From: Paragordius varius
Lineage: Eukaryota; Nematomorpha
Reading direction: 5' to 3'
Assembly: GCA_964247055.1 (NCBI GenBank)
Contig: OZ176055.1
Coordinates: 8,804,001-8,868,000 of the forward strand
DNA length: 64,000 nucleotides
Positions 1 through 14,620 of the stretch are shown here, piece by piece. Under the pieces are notes generated by a model, which saw only the letters and a list, made by a program, of their open reading frames with translations, did not search any database and was not told where the DNA came from. Numbering within the stretch: position 1 is the stretch's first letter; every line of letters begins with the position of its first letter. The position numbers and the translations under genes are program-made.

Positions 1-442
1 TTTCTAATTCTAACACTTTGATCTATATTACATAGAAAATATAATTATTTTTTCTATCTATTTTACCGTTAACATTTCATTAAATAAATTTTTAAGAGTA
101 ATCTAGGGTTTAATTTGTAAAAAAGATATGATAAAATATTTTGTCTTACCATATTTATTTTATCATTTTTTCGAAAATACCATTTGTATCCAATAAGTTA
201 ACAGCTGATTTTAACAAAAAAGTTTTATTTTAGCTAAAAACCATATAAATTTTTTATTTTCAAGCTTTATATGCAATGCGAAAACCCCCAAATAATATTT
301 GCAAACAAAATGTTTAATGTGTTATAATTTTCATATTTTTCGATATTGTTGCAAAAAGATGCACATTTAAGCCAAATATCATATACGTTTTTTGAAATAT
401 ATTTAAAATGGAAATCACCCCCAGAGCATTCAAATAATATAC

Positions 443-1115
443 CTGTGTTTCCATTTCCAACATTTTAGCTTGGTGCATGGTTAAATTGGTTAAATTAATT
501 TCCATATTCCGTTGATATAGGGTAATGTACAAGGATTGTAGGGATGAAAGTATGGATTGAATTTTGTCGTTTATAATTTTTGATGTGGAATACATATGAT
601 GATAGTTTTCATCTAAAGTTTCTGTGGTTTGAAAAAATATTTTGATTTACAATCTTTTAAGTAATTAATGATTTTACAAAGAATATATATGTATTAGGAT
701 ATTGAAATTTTTTGCTGGGATCTATGATGGCTACCTTTTGTCAATAATATCATAAATTTAAAGGCTATAAAAAACAGGAAAGTAAAACCTACGACTCATT
801 TTTCAGAGATCGAAAGAGAACTAGTTTCCCTTTGTAACATAGTAAAAAAATTTTTTTGTAAAGGTCTGCATTCATATGAAATTTTCTTCCACTGATTTTT
901 CAATTATACTTTAATCTATATATTTATAAAAATGGAAAATGCTGGCTTTGTGATCTGGTACCGGAAAACCGGTAGACACATTCAAATCCAAACTTCGAAA
1001 AAATATAATCATTAATGAATGCCCCGACAATAGCTTTGCACTTTTTTTGAAATAGTCCCCCCCAGAAGTCCGAAGGACTTCCTCGCGCTGCTACGCAGCA
1101 CGAGATTTACGCTAG

Positions 1116-1156
<41 letters not shown>

Positions 1157-4100
1157 GTTTGTTTTGCCTACAAATAATATTTTTGTTTCAGCTTTTTCGT
1201 TTTTATTTGTATAATTTAATCGAGAAGGCATTGTTCTTGTAATTAATTATTTCCGATAAGCAAAATATTCCAATAAAAGGTCAGAAGACAGTATTTTTTA
1301 TTTTGTTTCAATTAGTAAAATATATAAAAGTATTTAATTAAAATGGAAAAATGAAACATGCCAAGAATAGTTAATAAACAGATTAATTAATATTTCCTAA
1401 CAATTACTTAAATAAACACGTATAAAACTAAAATTTAAACGTGGGTTAGAGTTTCTTAAAACTCATGCATATACCCTATTTTTATCTCAGGATATACTCA
1501 AATGATCAAAATTATCACATTAAAATGGTTTAACCTAGATTTTTACAAAAAAATTTATATGTAATATACCTTTAATATTTGTTGTCGAGATTTTCGTTTC
1601 TAATGAATCGCATCTTTTTGCAATTTGACTATTTTTAACTTTGGCTGACCAAATAAGATGGGCCAAATTTTTGGTGACCTCTTTTGCCAACGTTATAATT
1701 TCTTCAAATTTTATGGACGTGTCCACCTTCTTATCTGTTAGTTTGTGCACATTTTCGCTACCAAGAAAATTTTTTTAAAAAATAAAGATAAAATCCTTTT
1801 TAAGGTCTTTTAAATATTATTCTATAAAAAATATATATTAATTTGTACATTACCTTAAAATACCCCAGAGAAAAGGTGATTTTAATTAAAATATGAAGTT
1901 ATGCGGGCAAAGCGTAAAATATATGGACAAATATTTTTTGTTTTCTAAAAGAAAACAAAATTCTTCTAAATTGAAATATAATATATTTAAAAATTTTCAC
2001 AGTATTAAGTAGAATTGTATATTGGTAACACAATCAGTTATATATTTGACATTAATTAAATAAGCTATAAAGAAAATAATAAGGTTTAAAAAAGTATGGC
2101 TGTCTTTTATTCAAAAAAAAATTTGTTTTATTACGTTTTATCCTACGTTTCATATCAATTTTTAGATGGAAATTAAAACAAAGAAAAAAAAATTTACAAA
2201 TGTAAAAATCATGATATTTCCAAAATTTAAACACAAATAACTAAAATATATAAATTTCTTTAAAATATCTTTTAAAATATTAATACATGAAAAATGTTGC
2301 ACTAATCCCGACAATTTTAGCAGCTGAAAAGAATCCTTGATTCCATTTATCACCTCTGTAATAAAATTTGATAGTTGGCTGTTTGCTATTGTCATTCATT
2401 TGCGCTTCACCATTGTTAATGTTATTGATAATAAAATCTGGTATTTTATTTTTTTCAAGCTGATATAGGGTGTTTTGAAACTTTGCAGCTTGTTCAATAA
2501 ACAATTTGACATTCTAATAAAAAAATTACTAATTTATAAATATCAAAAATTTTTTATTTAATTCATAATTAATACAGATTATTGCGCTATTGCTCATATA
2601 AACAAGTGGAAAGAAAGTACAATCATTAAACATAAATTACAATATAATTAGAATACATAATCTTTAATAAATGAAAAAACACAAATATTTTATAAAAAAC
2701 ATTTTCATTTTATTTAACCATTTATGTTAATAAATGTAGAATCACCAATTTTAAATTACAATCACATTTGAAATTAATTAATTTCCAAAGCGAAAAATTA
2801 AAATTGTGAAACATTGTGATATTTAAACAATTCATCTATAATAATTAAATGATGATAGCATCCTCTATTTAAACCAGGGATCTTCGAGGGACACATTAGT
2901 AAAATATTCTGGTGAAAATTTTTTTAGATTTGACCTGTAATGCAAAACTCTACTATTTATTTCACCAATTTTTCCTAGTACATTGCAAAATGGAGAGATT
3001 TATTTAAGAAAATAATGATATTTTCCCGCGTATGCCGGACACCTCGTGATTTAAACAAAGCTAAAAATATACTTTATAATTATTTAACAAAAATTATAAA
3101 CATAAAAAATTTTGTACATTATTTTCAAACATACCTGCATTAATATTAAAGTTGAGGGGACTCCATCCGACAACCTCTCAAAACAACTTCTTAAACACCT
3201 AAAACCATTTGCGCACAAAACAAGCTCATCCGTTAAAAACAGTTCCGATTTTATTTCCAAAATTAAAAATTTACAAATTCAAGACACAGACCTCTTAGTA
3301 ACACTAGATGTAGAATCACTCTTTACAAAAATACCCAAATCAGAAATTATGGCTATAATAAACAATTTTACACAAACAGGTCTTAATCCTGATATACCAA
3401 AATTGATCCGGATATGTCTATATAATACATATTTTGTTTTCAATAACGAGTTTTACCTTAAAAACAATGGTACACCAATGGGACTAAGCATATCACCAAT
3501 CCTAGCAGATATCTATATGGAAAACCTGGAAAAACAGATATTTAACAGTTCCGAATTTCTCCCTACCATATGGCTACGTTATGTTAATGACATATTTGTT
3601 ATATGGCCCCACGGAGAAGACAGGTTACGTAATTTTTTTGATCATATAAACAAAATGAATAAAAATATTAATTTTACCATGGAATACAATAATACCTCTA
3701 TAAGTTTTTTAGATACATACATTACCAAAACACCCGATGGCCATCTCAATCACACGATCTATCGCAAACCAACCCACACCAACCTCTACCTAAACGCTCA
3801 CTCACACCACCACCCAGCTCAAAAACACTCAGTTATTAAAACACTCATCCATAGAGCCTATGACCTGACTAGCATCTCTAACCACAGAATTATCAAATCT
3901 CAAACATACGTTCCAACGAAATGGCTACTCCAAACAACTTTTTAATAAAATTCTTCACAAAACCTCAAATAAAAAAGATAACAATTTTGTATCCACAGCC
4001 ACCTTACCTTTCATTAATAATGTTACCACCAAAATCGGTAATATTCTCAATAAATTTAATATCCGTACAGTGTATAAGCCAATGACAAAACTGATCAACC

Positions 4101-6080
4101 TAATCAAATACAAAGATCCGATACCCAAGAACAGACTACCTGGTATATACAAGGCCACATGTTCATGTGAAAGCGTCTATATAGGTGAAAGTGGTAGAAG
4201 TATAGACGTCCGTTTACGTGAACACTCCCAATACATTCGTCTTAATAAACCGACCTCAGGTTTATCTGAACACGTTTGCAAGGAAGGACACTTCATTGCG
4301 GACACCAAGGTGATTACAAATATAGAAAACTACAACAAGCGTCTCATACGCGAGTCAATAGAAATTAAGAAAAACAATGCATCACTTAATAGGGACGATG
4401 GCCTAATATTGTCTCCTATTTGGAATTATATATTAATAGAATAACAATATCACTTTAATCAATCCACTATAATTATCACACATCCATAACACTTATCATA
4501 TTTATGTCTTTGATAATGTTGCAAAGGTAATTGATTTTTTCCAATATACAATAATTTTTAATGTTACTGGTTTTTTCAACAATTACCTATATCACACTAT
4601 ATAAGGCATCTTATTACGTTACAATTCATTTAATATTTTTTCGATAAAGACTTTACTATTAAAGTCGAAAATTAAAATATATATTTATATTTGTACGCAT
4701 TTCAGCTTAATTTTTTTTAATAAATACCTGCATTAATGTTGTAGCTAATTCCAACAATTTTTTATCATCCATATTGTAGGAAGGGACCTTGATAAGCAAC
4801 GAAAGTTTTTGTTCCAAATGTTGACTAGATTGACTAATTTTAGCGTATAACTCTTCAATCTCCATATCTAATTTTGCTAATGGAAAAAAATACGGAAATT
4901 TTATTTAAGAATATCATTTAACCCCTAAACAATTCAAATTCACCCTTGAATGAAAATTCACCCTAAAAATAAATTGTCTGTTTTGGGGCTAATATAACTC
5001 ATCATTAATATCAATTAAATTATTTCTTTAAAAGTATAGTTTATTATTTTTTCAGTCCTATGTTAAGTTTAAAAATTTTCTTTTTTTTATAAAATATAAA
5101 TAATTATTTATATTCAATAGCACATTTATAGGGTAAATTTGAATTGTCCCAGAAGATTTTAATTTGTTTAAAGGTGATTTTTATTGTTCAAAGGTTAATT
5201 TCAGGTGTAAATGGTGTGTCAAGTTTTAATGACATATTTTTATTATTGGTTTCAGCTATGTTTTTGATAAACTTTAAATTACAATAAAAGTATAACCAAA
5301 TAAAGTATCAGTGTAATGAAAAAAATCATATAAATAATGAAAAGCACTTATGTTTTCTTTTTGGCTTCATAAAAAAATTTATGATTCTAATTTAAGTTGT
5401 ATTATTATGTAGATATAATTACAATATAAACTTTTTGCGAGTAATTTATTAAGAATTACATTGATTCGTTAAATGATGATCCCAAAAGCTAGATTATTTT
5501 TAGTGCTATTTTCCTTAATTTCATATAAATTATTATCATAAAAAACAAAAAATTCTAAACCTATTTCTATTTTTTGAAAATCTCATCCTATATGTGGTGA
5601 GTAAATTCATATTATTGACCTACCTTCATTTTCTACTAAAGTCTCATTAGGTCCTTCAACTTGAATTTGGGTTAATATCCCATTATCCTGATTTTGAGGA
5701 TTAAAATCATTATGTGCATTCATCATTATTTCCTGAATAACTTTATTAAATTGATCGATAGATTCTTGTAGTGTGGCATTAAACATTTTCCACGGTCCAC
5801 ATATCATATAATTTTGTGTTGTCCCCATTGATATAAGGGTTTTAATTCCATTTTCCATAGTTTTTACCACATTTTTTGCTACTTTAACGATGTTTTCGTA
5901 ATCCTGTTTATTAGGAAAAATCCTAGAAGAATCAAAAACGGTAGAAATATGTTGAGATTTATCATTATTATCTTCAGTGAGTTCAAGATTGACCATTTCA
6001 AAGTCCTCATTAATATTATGATCTTTTTCGTCTCCAAATTGAGTTATATAATTGTTGAGGATGGTACATATGAATTGAAC
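443..6080 (-). CDS. HIP1: HIP1 exons 16-20: upstream helix bundle and THATCH actin-binding domain
   Basis: Exon 16 (6080-5624) encodes 152 codons of helical sequence preceding the actin-binding module. Exon 17 (4876-4728) gives KKLLELATTLMQ and exon 18 (2513-2287) NVKLFIEQAAKF followed by WNQGFFSAAKIVGISAT, matching the family pattern NERILGCCTSLMQAIQVLIVASK...RWTEGLISASKAVGWGAT. Exon 19 (1757-1570) has KFEEIITLAKEVTKNLAHLI and WSAKVKNSQ, matching KFEELMVCSHEIAASTAQLVAASKVKADK. Exon 20 (621-443) has NLTMHQAKMLEMETQ, matching the latch helix MTLTQIKRQEMDSQ. Together these are the THATCH core and dimerisation latch. A Penelope-like element and several MITEs occupy the introns between exons 17 and 20. 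Confidence 0.9.
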
Positions 6081-9000
6081 CTATTAAAATATATTTAAAA
6101 GAGATTTTAGCATACTACATTGGAGAATAAGATTTCAAGTAATCAAAGTAAATTATAGGCTAAATAAGAATATATGCTCAAAAAAAACACATATATATGA
6201 GTTTTTATATTTACCAATTGAATTATGAACACTTCTAAATAATTAAAACTTTAACAAAACAATCGTTTAATGTTAATTTATAAAAAATTAATGACGTATA
6301 CGAATATAAAAAATATTTATTTCAGAAAAAAATAAAATTAAATAACTATAAACAAATGTATGTTGAACAACAACTAGTTTTTTAAACCTTGGCATTTTAT
6401 ATAATTACCGTTTCAAAATAAAGGAATAAAGATGAGCTTGTAAAACACTCAATTATATAATAAAAATTGAAATTATATAGTTTATTGATAATCATAATTA
6501 TTAAAATTTAGCTATTTTTGTAAAACATTGTCTTTTAGTTTTAAAGTTTTTATGATTTCTTTTTATAAATTTTCTTTTTCTTATATATACTACTTACTTT
6601 AAAGTTTATGGTTAAAAGACGGTAACAATAAGTTAACAAATTGTCTAAAAAAGATGACATTCCGTTTTCACTATAATTGTTGTTTGTTTTCATTTCAGAA
6701 TTGAGATTTGCATCATTCTTAGAGAACAGTGTTGAATTATTCATAAATTTAGATATACTTTCTATTAAAGATTCGCATAAAACTAAATCCAAATTAGGTA
6801 ATTGGCTTAATTTTAAATACATGATATATAATTGATCATGGTTGATATTATTTTTGTAGCTATATGTTATATTATCGCCTGTGGAATCGTAAAACATTTG
6901 ACTAGATTGAGTGAGTTGATTGAGTATGCTTTGTAGGAATGTATCTTAAAGTTTGAAAAAATGGGTTTAAAAAATTTAAAATTTATTCGAAATCAAAAAC
7001 TTAATCAAAAAATAATTAAGGAATCCAATATTTTATAAAAATAAAATAAAACAATATTTACGTAAAAAATTTAATAAAAAATATTAAGGTAAAAATTATT
7101 CAAAACCAAAAACTTAACTAAAAATTCTAGATTTTATAAAGTATCTTAAAATAAAACAATATTTAGGTAAAAATTATAAACATAATTTAAACATATTTAA
7201 AATTTAGTTGAATATGGAAAAATTAACGAAAAATAATTATAAAATAAATATATATATTTAGGAAACAATTAAAAAAAGCTAAAAATTTATTTAAAATTGC
7301 ATATAAACAAAAAAATATATGAAAGAGCTCACTAAGGTAAGTTATTATATAGGGCGTTTCATTAAAACCGCTAAAATTTAATGGTAAATTGGATTGTGTT
7401 GATTGATCTTGTCGCGTACTATTTTGCTATAATTCAATCAAAAAAGTAATAATTAATATTGAAATTTTGAATAAAAGCTTTATAAAATATGTTTTTTTAA
7501 CACTGAATATTTTTTATAATAATATTGATAAAAATTTACTTTTAAAATAAAATATAGAAAAGTTTGTAAAAAAATTTTTTTAAAATAAAGTATTAAATCA
7601 TAAAAATTAACTTTCAACAATTTGAAATGAGTATTGCGTAAATTGTCATACATTCCCTTCAACGTGTCATATCGATATTTGTAATTGTCGTATAAATCTT
7701 TGCAATATAAGAAGAAAAAAACATAAAATTGATTTTAAAAGCATAGCAACTAGGAATAGCACCCGGGAAAACTAATGTTATTAAAAAAAATTTAGATTAA
7801 TCATGGTCAACCATTTTTTAAAAATGAAATTTATTTCATTTTATATTTTGGGATGTTATTAGATATACTAGCTGCACTACTTCAAGAGTGTCCTTGAACA
7901 CTTTAAGTTGGTCTTTGAAATCAAGTTGGTGCTTGAACATTTCATGTTAGTCCTTTGACTTTTTTGTTTTGTTTTTAACTTTTAACGATCAAATCATGTA
8001 TCATTCATCTATTTTATCATTTTTAACCTATTTTCTTGATTTAACCAAATTTTTAAATCACCTTTGATCATTCAAAAACTGTATATCTCTATTAAGCTTT
8101 TAAAAAATATATTAATTTTAATGAGATAAAAATATAAGTTTTCTGGGTTATTAGTTACCAATTTTCGTTGAAAACATTTATAATTAATAATATTTTTGAC
8201 TTGAAAAAAATTAGTTGGAAACAAAAAATTGGTTTTTTAACCAAAATATTAATTTTAAATGAATAAATATATATCATAAATCAAAAATTAGGTTAAATAA
8301 TAATAATAAAATAAAAAATTTTTAAATCCAAAATCAATTTTAAGAACCAACTAGTGTTTAAGGACCAACTTGAAGCGTTCGAGGACACTCTTTAAGTGTA
8401 AATGGTATAAGGTAAAAACAACCTTTATAACGAGTATCCTCTTTTTGTGCCAATGAGGGATTATTCAACAATTGGATTAGGGAATCGGTCGTATTTACGC
8501 CGACATCAAGCGAAATTTTCCTCAGTTTACAATCATTCTTATCTAATTTAAAGAATAAAAATAAATTTTAATATAAATTAAATTGTATAACTTACTTATA
8601 AAATTGTAAAAATTAGATAAAACTACCAAATATTAAATTAATTTTATCATAAATTTATTAATTTTAATTGGACTTTGATTGGGTCTAACCAGTTATGTTT
8701 TAATAATGTAAGATCGTTTTGCAACAATAACAAATTAAAGAATTAGATCTTAATGACTTTTAATTTAAATATATAAAACGGAAAGGTAAAAAATATGAAT
8801 TTAATGCAAAAATTGGTTTGCTAATTATCATATATAATTAAAATTAATAGATAGAATAAAATCAATTTGAGTAGTTAATTTTGTTATGTTCTATTTAGTT
8901 AGGATTGTTTAAATTTTTGGTATAATTAACTAGTTTTAACCGCGAATAACTATATTATTACGGAAAAACCGGTCAATATTATTACGGAAAAACCTCAAAA

Positions 9001-11944
9001 AACCTAGCCCCACATTTAATTTTTTTACCATTTTAGTTTTAATACTCAATCCCTAAAATATATTTATATTATTTTATTAAAACCTTCTTCTTTACTATAA
9101 CCATTTTCCGATAAAGTATCATTGTTGGAAATTGTTTCGTTATCAGAATTCTTGGAATTATTTGATGAGATTGATTTTGTCGTAACAACAGACGGAATAA
9201 TAAAATCAGTTTTAGCGATTCCATTATGGAAATAGGGTTGTTTCATAAGCTCTTCATCATCATAATCAGCATTTTCCTCATTAAATTTTTGAGATTCCTA
9301 GTGTAAAAAGTTAAAATTATAAACAAAAAATATGTAAATGTTAAACTCGTAAAAATTAGATTTTTATGATTTTTTATTCACAACTAATTGATAAAATAAA
9401 TTTTTTTACATTTTTAAACTATGTACATAATATCTATATTTTTGTCATAATGAAAGCCTTGTTAAAAAAATATTTTCTGTGTTTAGTAGAATAAATATCA
9501 ATTTTATAAAAATTTTACGATTTAATTTTTTAGTTTTATTTTACATTTTCGATAACTTGTAGTAATCGAAAATTAATGCATAACTTTAAAATAATTTCCA
9601 ATTATTGTTGGAATTAATAATTCCAATATTAAAAAAAATTAGGGATACGTTTTTACGATTATACGGTAATTTTTGTCTGTTGTTATATACCATTTAAAGT
9701 TCAAATTCACTCTTGGCCAATTCAAATTTTCCCTAAAATAAATTATGTGTTTTATAAAATAAAAAATTACCCATGTTTTTTTTTATTTTTAAAAAATGAT
9801 ATTTTGTTCTGAAAAATAATAAACTATGTAATGATAGGTTATATTAGCCCGAAAACACATATTTTATTTTTAGGGTGAATTTGAATTGTTCGAGGGTGAA
9901 TTTGAATTGTCCAAGGGTGAATTTGAATTTAAAATGGTATAATAAAAACCTTTATACCAATCAATGGTACTTAATACTTTTTGTAGCCAAAAACAATTAG
10001 ATAAAATAAAAATGTCCATAAATTTAATTATTTTGAAAGCTAATAATTGCGTTGATAAAAATATAATTGATAATTATGAAATTATGGATCTAAATCAAGC
10101 ATAAAAACCAACAAATTACTGATTTACTAGGGTGTTGATTTTGTGTTGGTAAAAGTATAGAAGTAAGCAGAGTTATATGTGGATTATCATTGGAGCTTTT
10201 GGAAGTGGTCATATTGTCATCAGAAACAGCTGTTAAACAAAAAAATATGTTTAAAACAATGTCATAATTGATTAATATTCTTTTTCCGTAAATTGTGATA
10301 CATTTTATTTTAAATAATAAAAATATTTCAATCCCATTTTTCAATTTTGTATAAATAAATCAAATATTAAAAAACAGAGCATAAATTGTCAATTAAATAT
10401 TAATACTATTATGAAAACCGTGTAAGGTATCAATTGAAAACCTTACACCATAATTTAATTTTTAAAATAACTATTTTAAGTATACCATTTGGAATTCAAA
10501 TTCACCCTTGAACATTTCAAATTCACCCTAAAAATAAATTAGTTTTCGGGCTAATAAAACTTATCATTAATATAAAATATATTCTTATGGCATTGTTTTT
10601 TATTTGTCAATATAGAAAATTTCATAATTTAAAAAATATAAAAAAATATAGGTAATTTTTAACTTTAAAAAACACATAATTCATTTTAGGGTGAATTTAA
10701 ATTGTTCAAGGGTAAATTTGAACTGTAAATGGTATATAAATCTCAAAAATTTCAATATTTTTATATCATATATACTAACATTGTTGATCTGAAACAGATA
10801 ATGTATCATTCTGTAAACTGTATTCCATTAAAGTTTCTTGGGGTAATCGTTCGTATATATGGGCACCCCCCACATCATTAAAATCAGATTTTATTCCCGG
10901 GTTGCATTTTGAAATTAATTGACTTTGTTCATATAGTGTTTTATTCAAACCAATAAAATTGTCCTTATAATTAATGGCATTTGAGAGTTTTGTTGAAATG
11001 TTAGAAGAAGGAGTCGTCTCAGAATACGTTGGAAGCGATGATTTGCGCAATAAAAAATTGGGCATCTAAAAAAATTTATGCAAATAAAAACACATATTGT
11101 AAATTTTTTAGATATTAAAATGAAATCTAAAAATACAGTAAAAATTAAAATTATACGGACAAAACGTGAAAATATAAAGACACATAATATTTTTTTCTAA
11201 AAGACTACCATACTTTTTTAATCTTTATTTTTAATAATTATAATTCATTGTTTTAAACTACAAAGTATAATATAGAAATGTAAATTGGTAACATCATTAA
11301 TTGTATATTTTACAAATATAATTTCTTTTTTATAGGATAAATTAAGTTTAAAAAAAGTATGGTTGTCTTTTGAAAAAAAATATTTGTCTTTATAATTTTA
11401 TATTTTGTCCGTATAATTTTAATTTTTACTGTATAAACCATTCACATTTTTAATTTACTCTTAAACATTTCAAATAACCACCCTAAAAATATGTGTTTCT
11501 GAATCATAACTCAGGATTAAAAATATATTATCATTTTTTAATTTTATTACCATAGTTTGTAAATTAAATACTCGTGAATTTTAATTGTTGTTTATGATAA
11601 TAAAAAGATTAATATAATAATTAAAACAAGGACCTGATATACTTACTCATCCAAAATAAATTTAACGAATTTTCGAAAATACATATGTATAATATAAAGT
11701 ATGATATAATTGGATCAATATATAATTTATCAGGTGATTTTTCAATTGTTTAAGGGTTTTTAAATCTAAATTGTATATATTAATATTATCTTTGTAAAAA
11801 TTAATAATTTTATCCATAAAACAATATAAAATCAAAGGATAAAACTAATTCAAAAAAAATATCTGACCTCCGTTAATTGAGGGATGGCCACCAAATTTTT
11901 CAAATACTGTAATCGAATACAATTTTGGAAAAATTTCTTTAATC

Positions 11945-11975
<31 letters not shown>

Positions 11976-14585
11976 TATAATACAGTAATTAAAATTATGA
12001 CAGGTAAAACGCATAAAAAACATAAAGACAAAACTATTTTATTTAAAAAACCAATTTTTCGATTTTAATATTTTTTCTATATAACCTCTAAGTATTAAAA
12101 ATATGAAAATGATAATAATTTGAATCTTTATTCCTTAATTTGCAGCCAAAAAATTAGCAATTTTTAAATAAATTATGATTTAAAAAAATATGGTTGTCCT
12201 AATTTTTAGGAAAAAATATTTGTCTCCTAATTTTTATACGTTTTAACTTTATAATTTAAATTTATACCATAAAACTATTATTGAATTAGGTTAAATTAAA
12301 AAAATTATTTGTAATAAGTATCAGAGTAAAATTAAACTTACATGTTGAAACATTGTTCAAATCGTTTTCTATGTCCTACCAAAAATTCATGATCAAGTCC
12401 TAAAACAAATATATAAAAATTTTCAAATTAAAGCGATATATAAAAGATTTATTTAAAGAAAAATATGTAATTAAAAACGTAACCGTTCTTGTGGAATCGT
12501 AATAAGAATTAACTTTTTTTCAAAAAAACGCTTTAAAACCAAAGAATGGTTGCAAAAAATAGTTTGAGAGTTTCAAAAAAAAACTCTTGTATATATCTAT
12601 GCTCATTTATTTGGAACATTAAATATGCATTTTTTTATTTTAATAATATAATAATAAAAATTAAATTTCGAGCGATAAGTTTATGTAATTTATTCAGTAA
12701 AAATTGATATTATACGGACAAAAAATAAAAATATAAAGCAAAAATTATTTTTCAAAAGACAAACCATACTATTTTAAACCCTATTTTATCCTATAAAAAT
12801 CATTTAATTACAATTGTAAAATATATACTGTATTGTGATACCAATTTACATCTCTAATATACTTTGTTGACAAAATTCAGATGTATATAAAATAATCAAC
12901 ATTTAATAAAAAGTGTGGTTGTCTTTTAAAAAAAATTTTCTTTATATTTTTACGTTTTCTCCGTAAAATTTCAATTTTTACTGTACGTTTATTTTTGGTA
13001 AATATTAAAAAAATTAGACAACTGTTATCGATTAACGCCACAAACAATAATTTATGGTAAAACATTCAAAAATATGTCATATATAAAATTATCAGTTTTC
13101 GAATCTTAAGTCTTCGTTTTTATATATATGTATGCCAAGAAACTCTAAAAATACTCTTCATGTCACTAAAACCGTAATAAACAATTGTTTTTATCCTAAA
13201 TCCATTATGTAAAAAGTATTGTTGATATATAATTCCATCAATAAAATTATTCTTTTGTCATGTTTTATAGACATCCCATTATATATTTGCAAAAGAACTC
13301 TAATACCGTAATCCCCAAAACGAAAGCAGCTTGGAAAGCATCGAAATTCGTGATTGAATATTATAAAAAATTTAAAACTCTTTAAAAACTTCAATTAATG
13401 CGCCGTACCTTACCGAATAGAGCATATATTTAAGTTGTGTTAATTTAAATAATTTCGAAATTCGAATCGCGTGCCAAAAAATGTTAAATTCATAAGATAA
13501 GGAGTGCCATTCAAATGTTTTATAGCCCATATACTTTTGCAACACCCCACGCCCCATGTAAGACCAAAAAATAGTATATAAATTTAAAAAAACTCAAACC
13601 CATATTTATTTTTAAGTGAAGGAGGGTATCAAAAATATTTATTTTTCAATTTTTCTATAAAGATAAATTTATTAATGATTATGAAAAAAAAGTTTATAAT
13701 CAAAATAAAATTTTTATATAATAAGTTAAACATCAAAAATGATTCTCTATTCCAATTCTCCAAAAATATATCCTAAAAATTAGGATAAAAAGAAAGGGGT
13801 GGTGTTTAAAAAAGTTATGACTTACTGTTATGTAATTTTCGCATAATATAGACGATATGATCATAAAGCAAAACGGCTTCTTGAATACACGGGACCAGGG
13901 GTTGAATACGCAGTTGTCCAGCACTTGTTAAGGAATTGAGACTTTAAAAAAATGTATAATAATATCAAATTTCTGGGAATAATTATTTTCAATACTAAAT
14001 AAATTTACCCTTGAACATTACAAATTCATTCTTGCCATTTCAAATTTACCCTTGAACATTTCAAGTTAACCCTAAACTATATTATAAGCTCTTGCCCTTT
14101 TTTAACTAATAATTGATATGATATTTTTTATAACTTGATTCTATCATTTTTTCTTGTATTAAACTTATATCAAAAAATATGGGTAATTTTCAAAAACGTA
14201 ATTTCTAGTTAGGTATTTAAAATGTTTAAATGTAATTTTAAATGTTCAAGAGTGAATTATTTACAGGGTATTTTGTAATATAATGTTAAGCTCTTTTAAC
14301 TATAGACACTTATACATTATATTCAAGTCACCCTTGAGATCTAAATTTATCACTTCAAACATTAGAAATTAACGCTAAAAAATATATTATGTATTTAAAT
14401 AAAATATCCATTTTAGGCAAAATTTATGATTATTAATGGAAAAAAATAAATGAATGAACAAAATATAGTCTTTTGGAAAAACTAATATTTTATCTCAATT
14501 ATGAGTTGTTTAACCAAAAAAACATACATTTTATTTGGGTGAATTTGAAACGTTCAAGGGTTGAATTTTATTAAAGAGTGAAAAG

Positions 14586-14620
<35 letters not shown>

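Noticed and set aside
2052-2234. Minus-strand open frame of 60 codons in HIP1 intron 18
   Set aside because: It falls inside a degenerate family B MITE.
5450-5560. Possible additional HIP1 exon between exons 16 and 17
   Set aside because: Exon 16 (phase 1, ending at 5624) joins exon 17 at 4876 in frame and with good similarity. Nothing is missing.
13372-13557. Open frame on the minus strand that seemed to match the ANTH segment F-Y-x-x-V-R-x-L-x-Y-F-K
   Set aside because: It has no acceptor in the needed phase. Two better exons (12399-12342 and 11943-11868) supply this part of ANTH with strong identity and correct phases.
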